Numbered from the stretch's first letter, positions 25,942 through 35,995 are shown. The stretch: DNA of 36,139 nucleotides from Bacteroidales bacterium (GCA_017530105.1 JAFXMW010000109.1:1-36139), one strand, 5' to 3'. Notes: generated by a model from the sequence alone, not told the origin. Numbers and translations: made by a program.

Positions 25942-26745
25942 ATGAATAAGGTATTTAGAACGGGAATTTTTGCCCTAACGACTTTTCTATTAGTGTCTTG
26001 CGGCAACTTTGACAAATTGCTGAAAGGTCACGATTTCGATGCCCAGTACGAGGCTGCGGTGAATTACTACAACAATCGCAACTACACCCGGGCCATACAA
26101 TTGTTTGAAAACTTGATTATGCACTATCACGGCAAGGAGCTTGCCGAGAACGTGTCGTGGTACTACGGTTTGTCGCTGATGGGCGAGAAGGATTACTATT
26201 CGGCAGGCTATCAGTTCAAGAATTTCTTCAAACGCTTCCCTTACAGCGAACATGCCGAGGAAGCACTGTATATGGCCGCCACATGCAAATACATGCAGTC
26301 GCCCGACTATTTCCTTGACCAAAAGCTGACCAAGGAGGCCATTGCCGAATACGAGTCGTACGTGGACCGGTTCCCGAACAGCGTGCATGTGCCTGAAATC
26401 AACACCCGCCTCGATGAATTGAGGGCTAAACTGATGCAGAAGGATTACGACATTGCCTACGGCTATTACCTGACCGAAAACTATAACGCGGCATACGTGT
26501 CGCTGCAGGCGTTCCTGAACAACTACCCCGACTCGCCTCTGCGCGAAGAGGCCATGTTCTATATCCTCGCCAGCGGTTATGAATACGGCATCAACAGCCA
26601 GGAGGACAAGATGCGCGACAGACTCCAACAGGTGGTCAACGACTTCGACCGTTTTGCTACCTCGTTCAAAGAGTCGAAACATCTGGCCGAAGCACAACAA
26701 CTGTACACCAAAACCCGTGCCGCCTTGGCCGCTCTTGAGAAATAA
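25942..26745 (+). CDS. bamD: BamD, outer-membrane assembly lipoprotein
   Basis: The product has 267 residues. The signal peptide ends in the lipobox LVSC (lipidated C20). The mature protein is a chain of TPR helices, for example YEAAVNYYNNRNYTRAIQLF, YSAGYQFKNFFKRFPYSEHA and AYVSLQAFLNNYPDSPLREE, as in BamD/YfiO. BamD works with BamA at the inner face of the outer membrane to fold beta-barrel proteins. The order bamD - rpoZ-like - coaBC is conserved in Bacteroidota, which supports the call. I choose the ATG at 25942; an earlier TTG would overlap the -7 element. Confidence 0.92.
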   Translation: MNKVFRTGIFALTTFLLVSCGNFDKLLKGHDFDAQYEAAVNYYNNRNYTRAIQLFENLIMHYHGKELAENVSWYYGLSLMGEKDYYSAGYQFKNFFKRFPYSEHAEEALYMAATCKYMQSPDYFLDQKLTKEAIAEYESYVDRFPNSVHVPEINTRLDELRAKLMQKDYDIAYGYYLTENYNAAYVSLQAFLNNYPDSPLREEAMFYILASGYEYGINSQEDKMRDRLQQVVNDFDRFATSFKESKHLAEAQQLYTKTRAALAALEK

Positions 26746-26794
26746 TCATCATCCAAAATATCCAGTATCAAAGTAATAAAAACATATCTAACCC

Positions 26795-27178
26795 ATGGAA
26801 GAGAAGAAGAAGAAAACCCCGAACACCACCATCACCCGCAACACTGCTGAATTCAGCCAGATGACAGACAACATTTACGAGACTGTGGCGGTGCTTACCA
26901 AACGTGCCAACCAAATTGCGATTGAAGAGAAAAAGGAACTGCACAAGAAAATCGAGGAGTTTTCGAACAACAACGACGGTATCGATGAATACTATGAGAA
27001 CCGCGAGCAGATTGATGTAGTGCGCCGTTTTGAACAAATGCCCAAACCCACCCTGGTGGCCACCGAGGAGTATCTGGAGCACCAGCTCTACTATCGCAAT
27101 CCCGCCAAGGAGGACAAGGAACAACAGCGCATGGAGGAGTTGGAAAACTCTGTCATTGCTGAACAGGAAATGAACTAA
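26795..27178 (+). CDS. rpoZ: RNA polymerase subunit omega (RpoZ/Rpb6-like)
   Basis: The product has 127 residues, very charged, without cysteines or a signal peptide. The part NIYETVAVLTKRANQIAIEE (about 27-46) matches the core helix of omega/Rpb6, in which a conserved arginine-alanine pair contacts the beta-prime subunit. The C-terminal extension is typical of the longer Bacteroidota form. It lies between bamD and coaBC, where this gene is regularly found. Omega helps assemble and stabilise RNA polymerase. The alternative is an uncharacterised charged protein, but position and motif both favour omega. Confidence 0.8.
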   Translation: MEEKKKKTPNTTITRNTAEFSQMTDNIYETVAVLTKRANQIAIEEKKELHKKIEEFSNNNDGIDEYYENREQIDVVRRFEQMPKPTLVATEEYLEHQLYYRNPAKEDKEQQRMEELENSVIAEQEMN

Positions 27179-27197
27179 CAGCCCACCTTCCTCTATC

Positions 27198-28382
27198 ATG
27201 AAAGTCGTCGTAGGCATAACCGGAGGGATTGCAGCTTACAAGTCTCCATTACTGGTAAGGCTTTTGGTGAAAGCATTGCATGAAGTGAAGTGTGTTGCCA
27301 CTGGTCATGCGTTGGAATTTGTCACCCCGCTGACGCTGGAGACCGTATCGGGCAACAAGCTTTATAGCGACCTCTTTGCCTCGAACAACGACCACACCAC
27401 TGAGCACATCTCGCTCAAGGACTGGGGCGATGCCATGGTGGTGGCTCCTGCCACCGCCAACATTATTGGCAAAATGGCTTCCGGCATCGGTGATGATGCT
27501 TTGAGCACCCTTCTGCTTTCTTTCAGCAGAAAACCCCTCTTCTTGGCTCCCGCCATGAACACACAGATGTGGGAATGTCCCTCCGTGCAACGCAACATCG
27601 AGTATCTGCGTTCCATCGGTGTTCACATCATCAATCCCGTCGCAGGCCAACTGGCCTGTGGAACCTCCGGGACAGGACGCATGGCCGAACCAGAAGAGAT
27701 TGCCGACACCATAGAGTCTTTTTTCCTCAATCAAAACATAAAAATCAATGCAAGGGTACTGGTGACTGCCGGCCCCACCTACGAGCGCATCGACTCCGTC
27801 CGCTTTATAGGCAACTACTCCTCGGGCAAGATGGGTTTTGCTCTGGCCGAGGCTTTGGCCGACTGCGGGGCAGAGGTGGAATTGGTGACGGGTCCCACAG
27901 CCCTCAAGGTCTCTAACCCCCGCATACACCGCACCGACGTGGAGAGTGCACGTGAGATGTATGCTGCCGCCACGACGTTGTTCCCCTCCTGCCAGGCCGC
28001 CATCCTTTCCGCCGCCGTGGCCGACTACCGTCCCGACCACACCGCCGACCACAAACTGAAGAAAAACGGCAGCGAAGGCATGACCCTCCAACTGGTACAA
28101 AACCCCGACATCCTCGCCACCCTGGGCACCATGAAACAGGACGGGCAGAAACTGATAGGCTTCGCCTTGGAGACAGACAACGAGTTGGCCAACGCCCAAA
28201 GCAAACTGCAACGGAAAAATCTGGACTATATCGTGCTCAACTCGCTGCGGGACAAAGGTGCCGGTTTCGGTGTCGATACCAACCGCGTAACCATCATAAG
28301 CCGCAACGGCGACACCTTCACCACTCCGCTGCTCTCCAAACGGCAGGTGGCAGACGATATTGTGCGTCACTGTCTGTTATAA
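27198..28382 (+). CDS. coaBC: CoaBC, phosphopantothenoylcysteine decarboxylase / phosphopantothenate--cysteine ligase
   Basis: The product has 394 residues, normal for the bifunctional enzyme. The N-terminal flavoprotein decarboxylase (about 1-180) has GITGGIAAYKS, the catalytic H70 in TEHISL, the PAMNTQMW motif (118-125) and C154 in the substrate-clamp segment ACGTSGTGRMAEP. The C-terminal synthetase (about 185-394) has AGPTYERIDSVRFIGNYSSG and LKKNGSEG. The enzyme makes 4'-phosphopantetheine for coenzyme A in the cytoplasm. It starts 19 bases after rpoZ. In relatives a DUF4835 gene and recN often follow; here a lytic transglycosylase gene follows instead. Confidence 0.96.
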   Translation: MKVVVGITGGIAAYKSPLLVRLLVKALHEVKCVATGHALEFVTPLTLETVSGNKLYSDLFASNNDHTTEHISLKDWGDAMVVAPATANIIGKMASGIGDDALSTLLLSFSRKPLFLAPAMNTQMWECPSVQRNIEYLRSIGVHIINPVAGQLACGTSGTGRMAEPEEIADTIESFFLNQNIKINARVLVTAGPTYERIDSVRFIGNYSSGKMGFALAEALADCGAEVELVTGPTALKVSNPRIHRTDVESAREMYAAATTLFPSCQAAILSAAVADYRPDHTADHKLKKNGSEGMTLQLVQNPDILATLGTMKQDGQKLIGFALETDNELANAQSKLQRKNLDYIVLNSLRDKGAGFGVDTNRVTIISRNGDTFTTPLLSKRQVADDIVRHCLL

Positions 28383-28431
28383 AGAGTCCTGTCAATCCTC
28401 CATTCACTTTCCATAAATCCCCCCAATCTCC

Positions 28432-29427
28432 ATGAACGCACGCTTCAGACCCAAACGACACCATTACATTGCCGCCGCCTGCGCAGGGCTACTCCTCATT
28501 GCGGCAGGCATTCTGGTCTGTTCCTCGCCGAAAGAGGAAGGTGACGATATCTATAGCCGTGCTGTCATGCGAGACTACAGGGTTTATTCCCCTGTCATTC
28601 CCGACACTCTGACCTTTGCCGGTGAGAGCATCCCCCTGTCCACCTACTACGTCCGCGAAGCCCTCGACAATGAACTTATCATTAATATGTATCGGCAGTC
28701 GAGCACAGTGCTCTACTTCAAACGCGCCAACCGCTATTTCCCCGTCATCGAGCCCATTTTGAAAAAGAACGGCATCCCCATTGATTTCAAATACCTCTGC
28801 GTCATTGAGAGCGGGCTCACCAATGCCACCTCCCCGGCAAAAGCCCAAGGCTTCTGGCAATTCATTCCCAGCACAGGCAGCAAATACGGACTGGAGATTA
28901 CCGACGAAATCGACATGCGCGACAACCTTGTGGCCTCCACCGAGGCGGCATGCAAATACATCCGCACTCTCTACAACCGCTTCCACAGCTGGACGGCGGC
29001 CGCGGCAGCCTACAACTGTGGCGAGAACGGCCTTTCACGCCGCATCGAAAAACAAGGCTCTGGCAATTACTTCGACCTGTGGCTCAACAGCGAAACCTCA
29101 CGCTACGTCTACCGTATCCTCGCCATGAAAGTCATCATGCAGAACCCTCGCCAATACGGCTACTGCATGCGCCATTGCGACCTCTATCCACCCATCCCCA
29201 CCCGCACCGCCACCCTCTCGGGCAAAAACGTAGACCTCTACGCCTTTGCACGCGCCAACAAAACCACCTACAAGATGCTGCGTACCCTCAACCCCTGGAT
29301 TAAGACCGACGTCTTGAAAAACAAAGCCGACAAGACCTATACCGTCCTACTCCCCGTGGAAAACGGCACCCGGCACTCCACCCTTACCAAAGGCCGCAAA
29401 AACACAGAGATGATAACAAGTATTTAG
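28432..29427 (+). CDS. membrane-anchored lytic transglycosylase (MltD/SLT type)
   Basis: The product has 331 residues. A single hydrophobic segment (about 11-30) anchors or exports it; the ending ILVC is a poor lipobox. The SLT domain spans about residues 100-240. It shows the catalytic glutamate E126 in [10 protein letters not shown], then [20 protein letters not shown] and [12 protein letters not shown]. The C-terminal part (about 265-315: [20 protein letters not shown] ... YTVLLP) resembles a LysM domain. The enzyme should cleave peptidoglycan in the periplasm to 1,6-anhydro products. The uvrA start codon follows just 3 bases after its stop, so the two genes are very likely co-transcribed although unrelated in function. 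Confidence 0.88.
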   Translation: MNARFRPKRHHYIAAACAGLLLIAAGILVCSSPKEEGDDIYSRAVMRDYRVYSPVIPDTLTFAGESIPLSTYYVREALDNELIINMYRQSSTVLYFKRANRYFPVIEPILKKNGIPIDFKYLCVIESGLTNATSPAKAQGFWQFIPSTGSKYGLEITDEIDMRDNLVASTEAACKYIRTLYNRFHSWTAAAAAYNCGENGLSRRIEKQGSGNYFDLWLNSETSRYVYRILAMKVIMQNPRQYGYCMRHCDLYPPIPTRTATLSGKNVDLYAFARANKTTYKMLRTLNPWIKTDVLKNKADKTYTVLLPVENGTRHSTLTKGRKNTEMITSI

Positions 29428-29430
29428 TTC

Positions 29431-32286
29431 ATGGCCAAAATCGAAATATTAGGAGCACGCGAACACAACCTGCAAAACGTCGACATCGACATTCCGCGCA
29501 ACGAGTTTGTGGTTTTCACAGGCCTTAGCGGCAGCGGCAAATCCAGTCTGGCTTTCGACACCATCCATGCCGAAGGCCAACGGCGCTACATGGAGACCTT
29601 CTCGGCCTACGCACGTCACTTTGTCGGCAACATCGAGCGTCCCGATGTCGACAGCATCAACGGTCTCAGCCCCGTCATCTCCATCGAGCAGAAAACCACC
29701 AACAAAAATCCCCGCTCCACGGTAGGCACCGTCACCGAGATATACGATTTTGTCCGTCTCCTCTACGCCCGCATAGGCGTCGCCTACTCCCACGTCAGCG
29801 GCGAGCGCATGGTGAAATACACCGAAGAGCATATCCTCAACCTCATCACCGACAAATATCAAGGGAAAGACATCATGATTCTGGCCCCCCTTGTAAAAGC
29901 ACGCAAAGGCCACTACCGCGAACTCTTTACCCAGATATCCAAGAAAGGGTTCCTGCGTGTGCGTGTCGACGGCGAAATCCGCGAACTGACCTACAACATG
30001 CAGGTCGACCGCTACAAAACCCACGACATCGAGCTGGTAATCGACCGTGTGCGCGTAGGCAACAATGCCGACCGGCTCAAAGAGGCTGTCCGCACTGCCT
30101 TCAAACAAGGCAAAGGGGTGCTCATGGTACTCGAAAACCAGCCTCCCTCCCCCATTCCCTCTCCCAAACCCAAGCCCGCCTACTACAGCCGCCTCCTCAT
30201 GGACCCCGTCACCGGAATCTCCTATCCCGAACCCGAACCCAACACCTTCTCCTTCAACTCCCCCTACGGCGCCTGCCCCAAATGCAACGGTCTTGGACAG
30301 ATAGCACAAATCGACATCACCAAACTCATCCCCGACCCTACCAAAAGCATCCGTCAGGGTGCCTTCGAGGTTTTGGGCAAATACAGCCCCACCAACTATC
30401 TCTACCGCAAGCTGGAAAACCTGGGGCGCCACTACCATTTCACCATCGACGACCCCGTCGAGTCCTTCTCCGAAGATGCCATGAACACCATCCTCTACGG
30501 CACCAGCGACTTCACTGGCATGGAGGACACATACGAAATGAACCACGGCACCAGCTTCCAAGGCATCGTCAACTACATCATGCAGATGGCCTCCGACGAA
30601 AGCTCCTCGGCCCTGCAGAAATGGGCCTACACCTTCATGAACACCGTCCCCTGCCCCGAATGTCACGGTCACAGGCTCAAAGCCGAAAGCCTTGCCTTTA
30701 AAGTCGACGGTCTCAACATAGGCGAAATGGCCCAACTCGACCTCACCGAATTCTACGACCGCCTTCTTCACCTCGAAGAGCGTCTTGAACCCCAGCAGCA
30801 AATAGTCGCCCACGAAATACTCCACGAAATCCTCACCCGCACCAAATTCATCATCGACGTAGGCATTGGCTACCTCTCCCTCAACCGAAGCAGCAGTAGT
30901 CTTTCGGGCGGCGAATCACAGCGTATCCGCCTCGCCACACAGATAGGGGCACGGCTCGTCAACGTCCTCTACATCCTCGACGAACCCAGCATCGGCCTCC
31001 ACCAGCGCGACAACCGCAAACTCATCAATGCTCTCAAAGAACTCCGCGACCTCGGCAACAGTGTCATCGTGGTGGAACACGACCGCGACATGATTATGAG
31101 TGCCGACTTTGTGGTCGACATCGGCCCCGGAGCCGGTGTCCACGGTGGCAAAATCATCTTCCAAGGCACCCACAAACAACTGGTGGCATCCAAAAAGAAA
31201 ACCCTCACCCTCCAATATCTCAACCGCGAAAAAGACATCGCCATCCCCACACGCCGACCCATCGACGGCTGCGACCACATCATCGTCACCGGTGCCAGAG
31301 GCAACAACCTCAAAAACGTCACCCTCGACCTTCCCCTGCGCCGCTTTGTCTGCGTCACCGGTGTCAGCGGCAGCGGCAAGTCAAGCCTCATCAACGAAAC
31401 CCTCCACCCCATCCTCAACCGCCACTTCTACCACTCCTCCAAAGAGCCCCTGCCCTACGACTCCGTCACCGGCATCGACCACATCGACAAAGTCATCGAA
31501 ATAGACCAATCGCCCATCGGCCGCACACCCCGCAGCAACCCTGCCACCTACGTCGGTGTCTTCGACGAAATACGAACCCTCTTCACCCAACTGCCCAGCG
31601 CCCGCATCAGGGGCTACAAACCCGGCCGCTTCTCCTTCAACGTCAGCGGCGGACGCTGCGAAAACTGCAAGGGTGCAGGTGTCCGTACCATCGAAATGAA
31701 CTTCCTTCCCGACGTCTACGTCAACTGCGAAGTATGCAACGGCAAACGCTACAACCGCGAAACCCTCGAAATACGCTACAAAGGCAAAAGCATCGCCGAC
31801 ATACTCGACATGACCATCAACGAAGCCGTCCCCTTCTTCCAGTCCCACCCCAAAATCCACCGCAAACTCAAAACCCTCCAAGACGTAGGCCTCGGCTACA
31901 TCACCCTCGGACAGCAATCCACCACCCTCAGCGGCGGTGAAGCCCAGCGCATCAAACTCGCCACCGAACTGGCTCGCCCCGAAACAGGCAACACCCTCTA
32001 CATCCTCGACGAACCCACCACAGGGCTCCACTTCGAGGACATCCGGGTCCTCCTCGACGTCCTCCAGCAACTTGTCGACCGCGGCAACAGCATCCTTGTC
32101 ATCGAGCACAACATGGACGTCATCAAAGTGGCCGACTGGATTATCGACATGGGTCCCGAAGGCGGACGCAAAGGCGGCAACATCACCTTCCAAGGCACAC
32201 CCGAACAACTGGCTGCACAAGCCGACAACAGCACCGGGCAATACCTCAAAGAAGAACTCGAAGCCACCCGCAAACAAACCGACTAA
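29431..32286 (+). CDS. uvrA: UvrA, excinuclease ABC subunit A
   Basis: The product has 951 residues, normal length. There are two ABC ATPase halves: Walker [10 protein letters not shown] (31-39) with signature [17 protein letters not shown], and Walker [10 protein letters not shown] (about 644-652) with signature [16 protein letters not shown]. The main zinc module is complete (C743, C746, C766, C769). The minor zinc finger keeps CPKC at 282-285 but lacks the preceding CxxC, where the sequence reads [16 protein letters not shown]. UvrA finds bulky DNA lesions and loads UvrB. The coding strand is strikingly rich in C, which leaves long open antisense frames. Confidence 0.97.
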   Translation: MAKIEILGAREHNLQNVDIDIPRNEFVVFTGLSGSGKSSLAFDTIHAEGQRRYMETFSAYARHFVGNIERPDVDSINGLSPVISIEQKTTNKNPRSTVGTVTEIYDFVRLLYARIGVAYSHVSGERMVKYTEEHILNLITDKYQGKDIMILAPLVKARKGHYRELFTQISKKGFLRVRVDGEIRELTYNMQVDRYKTHDIELVIDRVRVGNNADRLKEAVRTAFKQGKGVLMVLENQPPSPIPSPKPKPAYYSRLLMDPVTGISYPEPEPNTFSFNSPYGACPKCNGLGQIAQIDITKLIPDPTKSIRQGAFEVLGKYSPTNYLYRKLENLGRHYHFTIDDPVESFSEDAMNTILYGTSDFTGMEDTYEMNHGTSFQGIVNYIMQMASDESSSALQKWAYTFMNTVPCPECHGHRLKAESLAFKVDGLNIGEMAQLDLTEFYDRLLHLEERLEPQQQIVAHEILHEILTRTKFIIDVGIGYLSLNRSSSSLSGGESQRIRLATQIGARLVNVLYILDEPSIGLHQRDNRKLINALKELRDLGNSVIVVEHDRDMIMSADFVVDIGPGAGVHGGKIIFQGTHKQLVASKKKTLTLQYLNREKDIAIPTRRPIDGCDHIIVTGARGNNLKNVTLDLPLRRFVCVTGVSGSGKSSLINETLHPILNRHFYHSSKEPLPYDSVTGIDHIDKVIEIDQSPIGRTPRSNPATYVGVFDEIRTLFTQLPSARIRGYKPGRFSFNVSGGRCENCKGAGVRTIEMNFLPDVYVNCEVCNGKRYNRETLEIRYKGKSIADILDMTINEAVPFFQSHPKIHRKLKTLQDVGLGYITLGQQSTTLSGGEAQRIKLATELARPETGNTLYILDEPTTGLHFEDIRVLLDVLQQLVDRGNSILVIEHNMDVIKVADWIIDMGPEGGRKGGNITFQGTPEQLAAQADNSTGQYLKEELEATRKQTD

Positions 32287-32301
32287 CACCCCCCACCCGC
32301 C

Positions 32302-33459
32302 ATGCTCCTCTACCTCGTCTACCTCTTCCTCACCCCTGCCGCCGTCATGCTGCTGGCACGCCGCTGGACATGGATAGACAAAGTCAGCCCCATGGCCGTC
32401 CTCTACGTCATCGGACTCCTCGTCGCCAACCTCACCTCCTGGCTCCGCCAACCCGGACTCCTCGACACCAACAACCTCATAGGCCAAGTCTGCATACCCC
32501 TCTCCATACCCCTCATGCTCATGTCCTGCAGCCTCTCCCACTGGTCCACAGGCAAAGCCCTCAAAGCAGGACTCAGCGGTTTTGCCGCCATCCTCGTCAC
32601 CATTGTCGCAGGCTACTTCCTCTTCCGTGGACACAGCTCCCCACTCCATTTCGCACAAGTCAGTGCCGTGGCCGTAGGCATCTACACCGGCGGCATCCCC
32701 AACATGGGAGCCATAGCCCACGGAGTAGGCATGGACCACGAAACCTACCTCTACATCACCTCCTACGACCTCATCGTCACCGCCCTCTACCTCGTCTTTG
32801 TCATCTGCTTCGGCAAACCCCTCTTCCGCAAACTCCTTCCCGCCCAGGCCACCCCTGCCGCCCCTCCCTCCTCCACAACCCCACTCCCCGGCCAATCCTC
32901 CCGTCACAAACACCCTCTCCCTCTCCTCACCCTCCCCCTTGCCCTTGCCATCGCCGTCGTCGCCTACCTCCTCTCCACCCTCTTCCCCGACAGTCTCTCC
33001 ACACCCATGCTCATCCTCATCCTCACCACCCTCTCCATTGCGGCCTCCTTCATCCCCTTCGTCCAACAAGTCAACCGCCAGGCCGAAAGCCGCCAACGCC
33101 AACCCCTTGCCTTCACCGTAGGCCTCTACTTCGTCTACCTCTTCTGCTTCTCCATAGCCAACGGCTGCGACATCCGTCAACTCGACCTCTCCGGCAGCCT
33201 CAACATCCTTTGGTACATCCTCTTCATCATCTTTGCCTCACTCCTCATCCAGATACTCCTTGCACGACTCCTCCACCTCGACGGCGACTCCACCCTCGTC
33301 ACCTCCGTGGCACTCATCAACTCCCCCCCTTTCGTACCCCTCGTCGCCGCACTCCTCAACAACAAAGACCTCACCGTCCTCGGCATCACCATAGGGCTGA
33401 TAGGCTATCTCGTGGGCAACTACCTCGGCCTTGCCGTCTTCTTCCTCCTCTCCCTTTGA
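32302..33459 (+). CDS. DUF819-family membrane permease
   Basis: The product has 385 residues and about ten membrane segments. The first methionine begins a hydrophobic helix directly. The motif AVAVGIYTGGIPNMGAIAHG (about 128-147) and a matching late segment LVTSVALINSPPFVPLVAA (about 332-350) mark the two related halves of the DUF819 (YjcL-like) family, thought to be transporters of unknown substrate. A proline- and threonine-rich loop (about 180-210) links the halves. It begins 15 bases after uvrA, so it is probably transcribed with it. No regulatory site is visible, and the substrate cannot be inferred. Confidence 0.75.
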   Translation: MLLYLVYLFLTPAAVMLLARRWTWIDKVSPMAVLYVIGLLVANLTSWLRQPGLLDTNNLIGQVCIPLSIPLMLMSCSLSHWSTGKALKAGLSGFAAILVTIVAGYFLFRGHSSPLHFAQVSAVAVGIYTGGIPNMGAIAHGVGMDHETYLYITSYDLIVTALYLVFVICFGKPLFRKLLPAQATPAAPPSSTTPLPGQSSRHKHPLPLLTLPLALAIAVVAYLLSTLFPDSLSTPMLILILTTLSIAASFIPFVQQVNRQAESRQRQPLAFTVGLYFVYLFCFSIANGCDIRQLDLSGSLNILWYILFIIFASLLIQILLARLLHLDGDSTLVTSVALINSPPFVPLVAALLNNKDLTVLGITIGLIGYLVGNYLGLAVFFLLSL

Positions 33460-33536
33460 ACCCCACCCAACCAACTTTTTTTCCAAAAAAAACATCTTTT
33501 AACTAAACCAAAAAACAATCTTTCAAGAAAAAATCG

Positions 33537-33544
33537 TATTTTTG
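33537..33544 (+). promoter_or_regulatory. possible -7 element for the C10 protease gene
   Basis: TATTTTTG fits TAnnTTTG in the AT-rich gap 33460-33591, 47 bases before the ATG at 33592. No TTTG lies at the right spacing upstream. The sharp drop in GC against the DUF819 gene supports a separate promoter here. Confidence 0.45.
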
Positions 33545-33591
33545 CTACTTGAAACAAATATAAAAATATCAATCATATAAACAATAACACT

Positions 33592-35052
33592 ATGAGATTT
33601 AAGTTCTTATCTGTCATTTTCATCGTCTCTGCCCTCCTTTGCGGAACAGCAAAAGCCGAAAATGTAGACCTCCAAACAGCAAAACAAATCGGTGCCTACT
33701 ATTTCACCGTGGCAACCGGAGCCAAAGCACCTGTCAGTGCCGACAACCTCAAATTAGCCTTACAATTCGACAACCCCACTCTCAGCATCCCCTCGCTGTA
33801 TGCCTTCAACGTGGCGGGCAACGGCTTCGTAGTGGTCTCGGCCTCCGACTGCACCGAACCCATCCTGGCCTACTCTCCCATCGGACACCTCGATCCTGAA
33901 AACATCAACCCCGCATGTCAATACATGCTCGACAGCTACTCCAAACTCATCAGCCAAAACCAGAACACCGACGCCACCCCAACTACCGAAGTCCTCGGCA
34001 TGTGGAAAGAACTGGCCGACCAAACCTTCTCCTACGAACCCGAAAGCAAAAGCATCCTCGTCCAAGCCCAATGGGACCAAGTCGAGCCTTACAACTACTA
34101 CAGCCCCGTCGTCAGCGGCGAGCGCTGCCCTGCCGGCTGCGTAGCCACTGCCATGGGCATGATTATCCACTACTGGAAACACCCCACCGTGGGCGGTAAC
34201 GAAAACTCCTCCACCTGCTCCTATTCCTGGAACGGAAAAACCTTGAAATACAAATTCCTCGTCGACTCCAACAAATTCGAATACGAAAAAATGCCCAACA
34301 AACTCACCTACCGCAGCCCCCTGGAGGAACAGAAAGCCATCGGCAAACTGCTTTTCGCCTGCGGCGTGACCGTTAAAATGGGCTTCAACGTCGACGGTAG
34401 CGGTGCCCATAGCGAGGACGTCCCCAATGCCTTTACCAATTGGTTTAAATACTCACCCGACATCACCTATGTAAAACGCCACCACACCAACGGCGGCACT
34501 CTCGTCTCCGATGCCGAATGGCTCTCCATGCTCCACAGCGAACTCGACGACTACGCCCGTCCCGTCTACTACAGCGCCCACGACCCCAATCCCAACACCT
34601 CTGGAGATGGTGCTGGTCACGCCTTTATCATTGCAGGCTCCTCCTCGTCAAGCAACTCCAAATTCTACATCCGCTGGGGCTGGGGCGGCAACAGCGACGG
34701 CTTCTTCACCCTTGCTCCCGCCACCTCCATTCAAACAACAGCCAGCGGCTACTCCTTCTCGGCCGGCCACGCCATGGTCTACAAAATCCACCCCAACAAC
34801 CTCGGCATCGACGACAACACCTCCTACTCCGAGGCCCCCTGCTACCCCAACCCCGCTTCCGACTACCTCATGATTCCCTCCAACCTCCCCCTCAACGCCA
34901 CCCTCGTAGTCTACGCCGCCGACGGCAAAATGGTTGACAAACAGGTTATCCCCGGCGGCACCGGCGAATACCGTCTCAACCTCCAAAGCTACGCCCCCGG
35001 TGTCTACATCTACCACCTCAACGGCAACGCCGTCAAATTCACCGTCAGATAA
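33592..35052 (+). CDS. C10 (streptopain-like) cysteine protease with T9SS type A sorting domain
   Basis: The product has 486 residues. A signal peptide (cleavage near TAKA, about residue 21) leads to an inhibitory propeptide (about 22-130, with the FVVVSASDCTEPILAYS pattern of Spi/C10 propeptides). The catalytic domain follows: nucleophile C183 in CPAGCVATAMGMIIHYW, histidine H343 in DGAGHAFIIAGS, and the IRWGWGGNSDGFFTL segment. The last 75 residues are a T9SS sorting domain (CYPNPASDYLMI ... SYAPGVYIYHLNGNAVKFTV). It should be exported as a zymogen to the cell surface or medium and degrade proteins there, like PrtT or interpain. A strong terminator hairpin follows its stop. Confidence 0.93.
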   Translation: MRFKFLSVIFIVSALLCGTAKAENVDLQTAKQIGAYYFTVATGAKAPVSADNLKLALQFDNPTLSIPSLYAFNVAGNGFVVVSASDCTEPILAYSPIGHLDPENINPACQYMLDSYSKLISQNQNTDATPTTEVLGMWKELADQTFSYEPESKSILVQAQWDQVEPYNYYSPVVSGERCPAGCVATAMGMIIHYWKHPTVGGNENSSTCSYSWNGKTLKYKFLVDSNKFEYEKMPNKLTYRSPLEEQKAIGKLLFACGVTVKMGFNVDGSGAHSEDVPNAFTNWFKYSPDITYVKRHHTNGGTLVSDAEWLSMLHSELDDYARPVYYSAHDPNPNTSGDGAGHAFIIAGSSSSSNSKFYIRWGWGGNSDGFFTLAPATSIQTTASGYSFSAGHAMVYKIHPNNLGIDDNTSYSEAPCYPNPASDYLMIPSNLPLNATLVVYAADGKMVDKQVIPGGTGEYRLNLQSYAPGVYIYHLNGNAVKFTVR

Positions 35053-35072
35053 CACAAACAAAAAAAACATAC

Positions 35073-35115
35073 AAAGTCCCCTGACACCCATCCTTTTTCA
35101 GGGGACTTTATTTAT
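35073..35115 (+). terminator. intrinsic terminator after the C10 protease gene
   Basis: AAAGTCCCCTGA (35073-35084) and TCAGGGGACTTT (35098-35109) form a perfect 12-bp stem with a 13-base loop, followed by an AT-rich tail. It separates the protease gene from the LolA-like gene. Confidence 0.8.
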
Positions 35116-35133
35116 TACCAAACAACAAAACAC

Positions 35134-35814
35134 ATGAAAAAAACTCTCACCCTCCTGCTCCTCACCTTCGCCGTTGCCTTTGCAGCACAAGCCCAGAACA
35201 TCACCGCTGCCGACAGCGCCACCCTCAACCGTATCCTCACCGCCAACAAACAATACCGCTCCCTGCAGAACAACTTCCGCCACGACCTCGTCAAAGTCAA
35301 GAAAAACACCCTCCAGCACCGCTACGGCACCCTCTACTACGAACAAGTCAACCCCGCCAAACACGGCGACACCGAAGCCAAGATAGCCATGCGCTACAAC
35401 AACCCCGAAGGCGAATACTACATCATCACCACCACACACCTCTACAACGGCATCGACGGACACAAACTCAAATTCAACTACCGCTACGTCCCCCTCATGA
35501 AACTCCTCGGCAACGCCCTCGCATGGGCCATGAACGGCGACATCTACAGCATCGTCACCGACCTCAACACCGACTTCCAGTTGGCCACCACCGCCACCCA
35601 CTACGTCGTTACCCTCACCGTCAAGAAAGGACACAACAAAGGCATCACCAAGATGCTGCTCAAATACGACAAAAAAACATGCCTCATCGACTACATGGAA
35701 ATCGAAGAAAAACTCGGTCTCATACACAAATACACCATGGGACTCGACGCTAAAGGCCAAACCCACAAACCCCTCCTCAACACCCCCATCGACCAGAAAG
35801 TCTACAAACTATAG
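35134..35814 (+). CDS. LolA-like periplasmic lipoprotein carrier
   Basis: The product has 226 residues with a signal peptide (MKKTLTLLLLTFAVAFAAQA, then Q). The mature protein has the LolA-like pattern: an N-terminal helix (SATLNRILTANKQYRSLQNN) and then beta strands with RYGTLYYEQVNPAK, KIAMRYNNPEGEYYIITTTH and GHKLKFNYRYVP. This is the half-open barrel fold that carries lipoproteins through the periplasm; Bacteroidota have several divergent copies. It has no cysteine near the start, so it is soluble. It stands between two terminators, so it is likely a single-gene unit. The family call is by pattern only; it could be another DUF with the same fold. Confidence 0.62.
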   Translation: MKKTLTLLLLTFAVAFAAQAQNITAADSATLNRILTANKQYRSLQNNFRHDLVKVKKNTLQHRYGTLYYEQVNPAKHGDTEAKIAMRYNNPEGEYYIITTTHLYNGIDGHKLKFNYRYVPLMKLLGNALAWAMNGDIYSIVTDLNTDFQLATTATHYVVTLTVKKGHNKGITKMLLKYDKKTCLIDYMEIEEKLGLIHKYTMGLDAKGQTHKPLLNTPIDQKVYKL

Positions 35815-35833
35815 CCCTCCACCAACCCATAAC

Positions 35834-35868
35834 AGAGTGCCGGACCACCGTCCCGGCACTCTTTTTTT
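35834..35868 (+). terminator. intrinsic terminator after the LolA-like gene
   Basis: AGAGTGCCGG (35834-35843) and CCGGCACTCT (35853-35862) form a perfect 10-bp stem with a 9-base loop, followed by seven T residues (35862-35868). This is a classic Rho-independent terminator. Confidence 0.9.
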
Positions 35869-35890
35869 CACCCCCTCCCGACAGCCTGCC

Positions 35891-35995
35891 TTCGCTCCTT
35901 CACCGTTTCTTATCCGTCAGTTCTCCCATATTTCTCCCATCCGCGATGGGAGAAATATGGGAGAAATATGGGAGAACTGGGGGTGAACGAGCGAA
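35891..35995. repeat. 105-bp dyad element, copy 2
   Basis: Outer arms TTCGCTCCTTC (35891-35901) and GAACGAGCGAA (35985-35995) match with one mismatch. The inner left array TTCTCCCATATTTCTCCCAT (35921-35940) faces three right units (35946-35977) around the 5-bp centre CCGCG (35941-35945). Length, spacing and centre are the same as in copy 1. The single mismatch in the outer arms is swapped left to right relative to copy 1. It lies between two converging genes, directly after the terminator of the LolA-like gene. Confidence 0.85.

Noticed and set aside
29449-30825. 458-codon open frame on the minus strand
   Set aside because: It is antisense to uvrA, whose motifs are complete, and the product has no recognisable features.
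31381-33180. 599-codon open frame on the minus strand
   Set aside because: It runs antisense through uvrA and the DUF819 gene and encodes a G/E/D/V-rich product. The strongly C-rich coding strand removes stop codons on the other strand.
32370-33506. 378-codon open frame rich in H, P and R on the plus strand
   Set aside because: It is a shifted frame of the DUF819 gene; the composition is typical of out-of-frame C-rich sequence.
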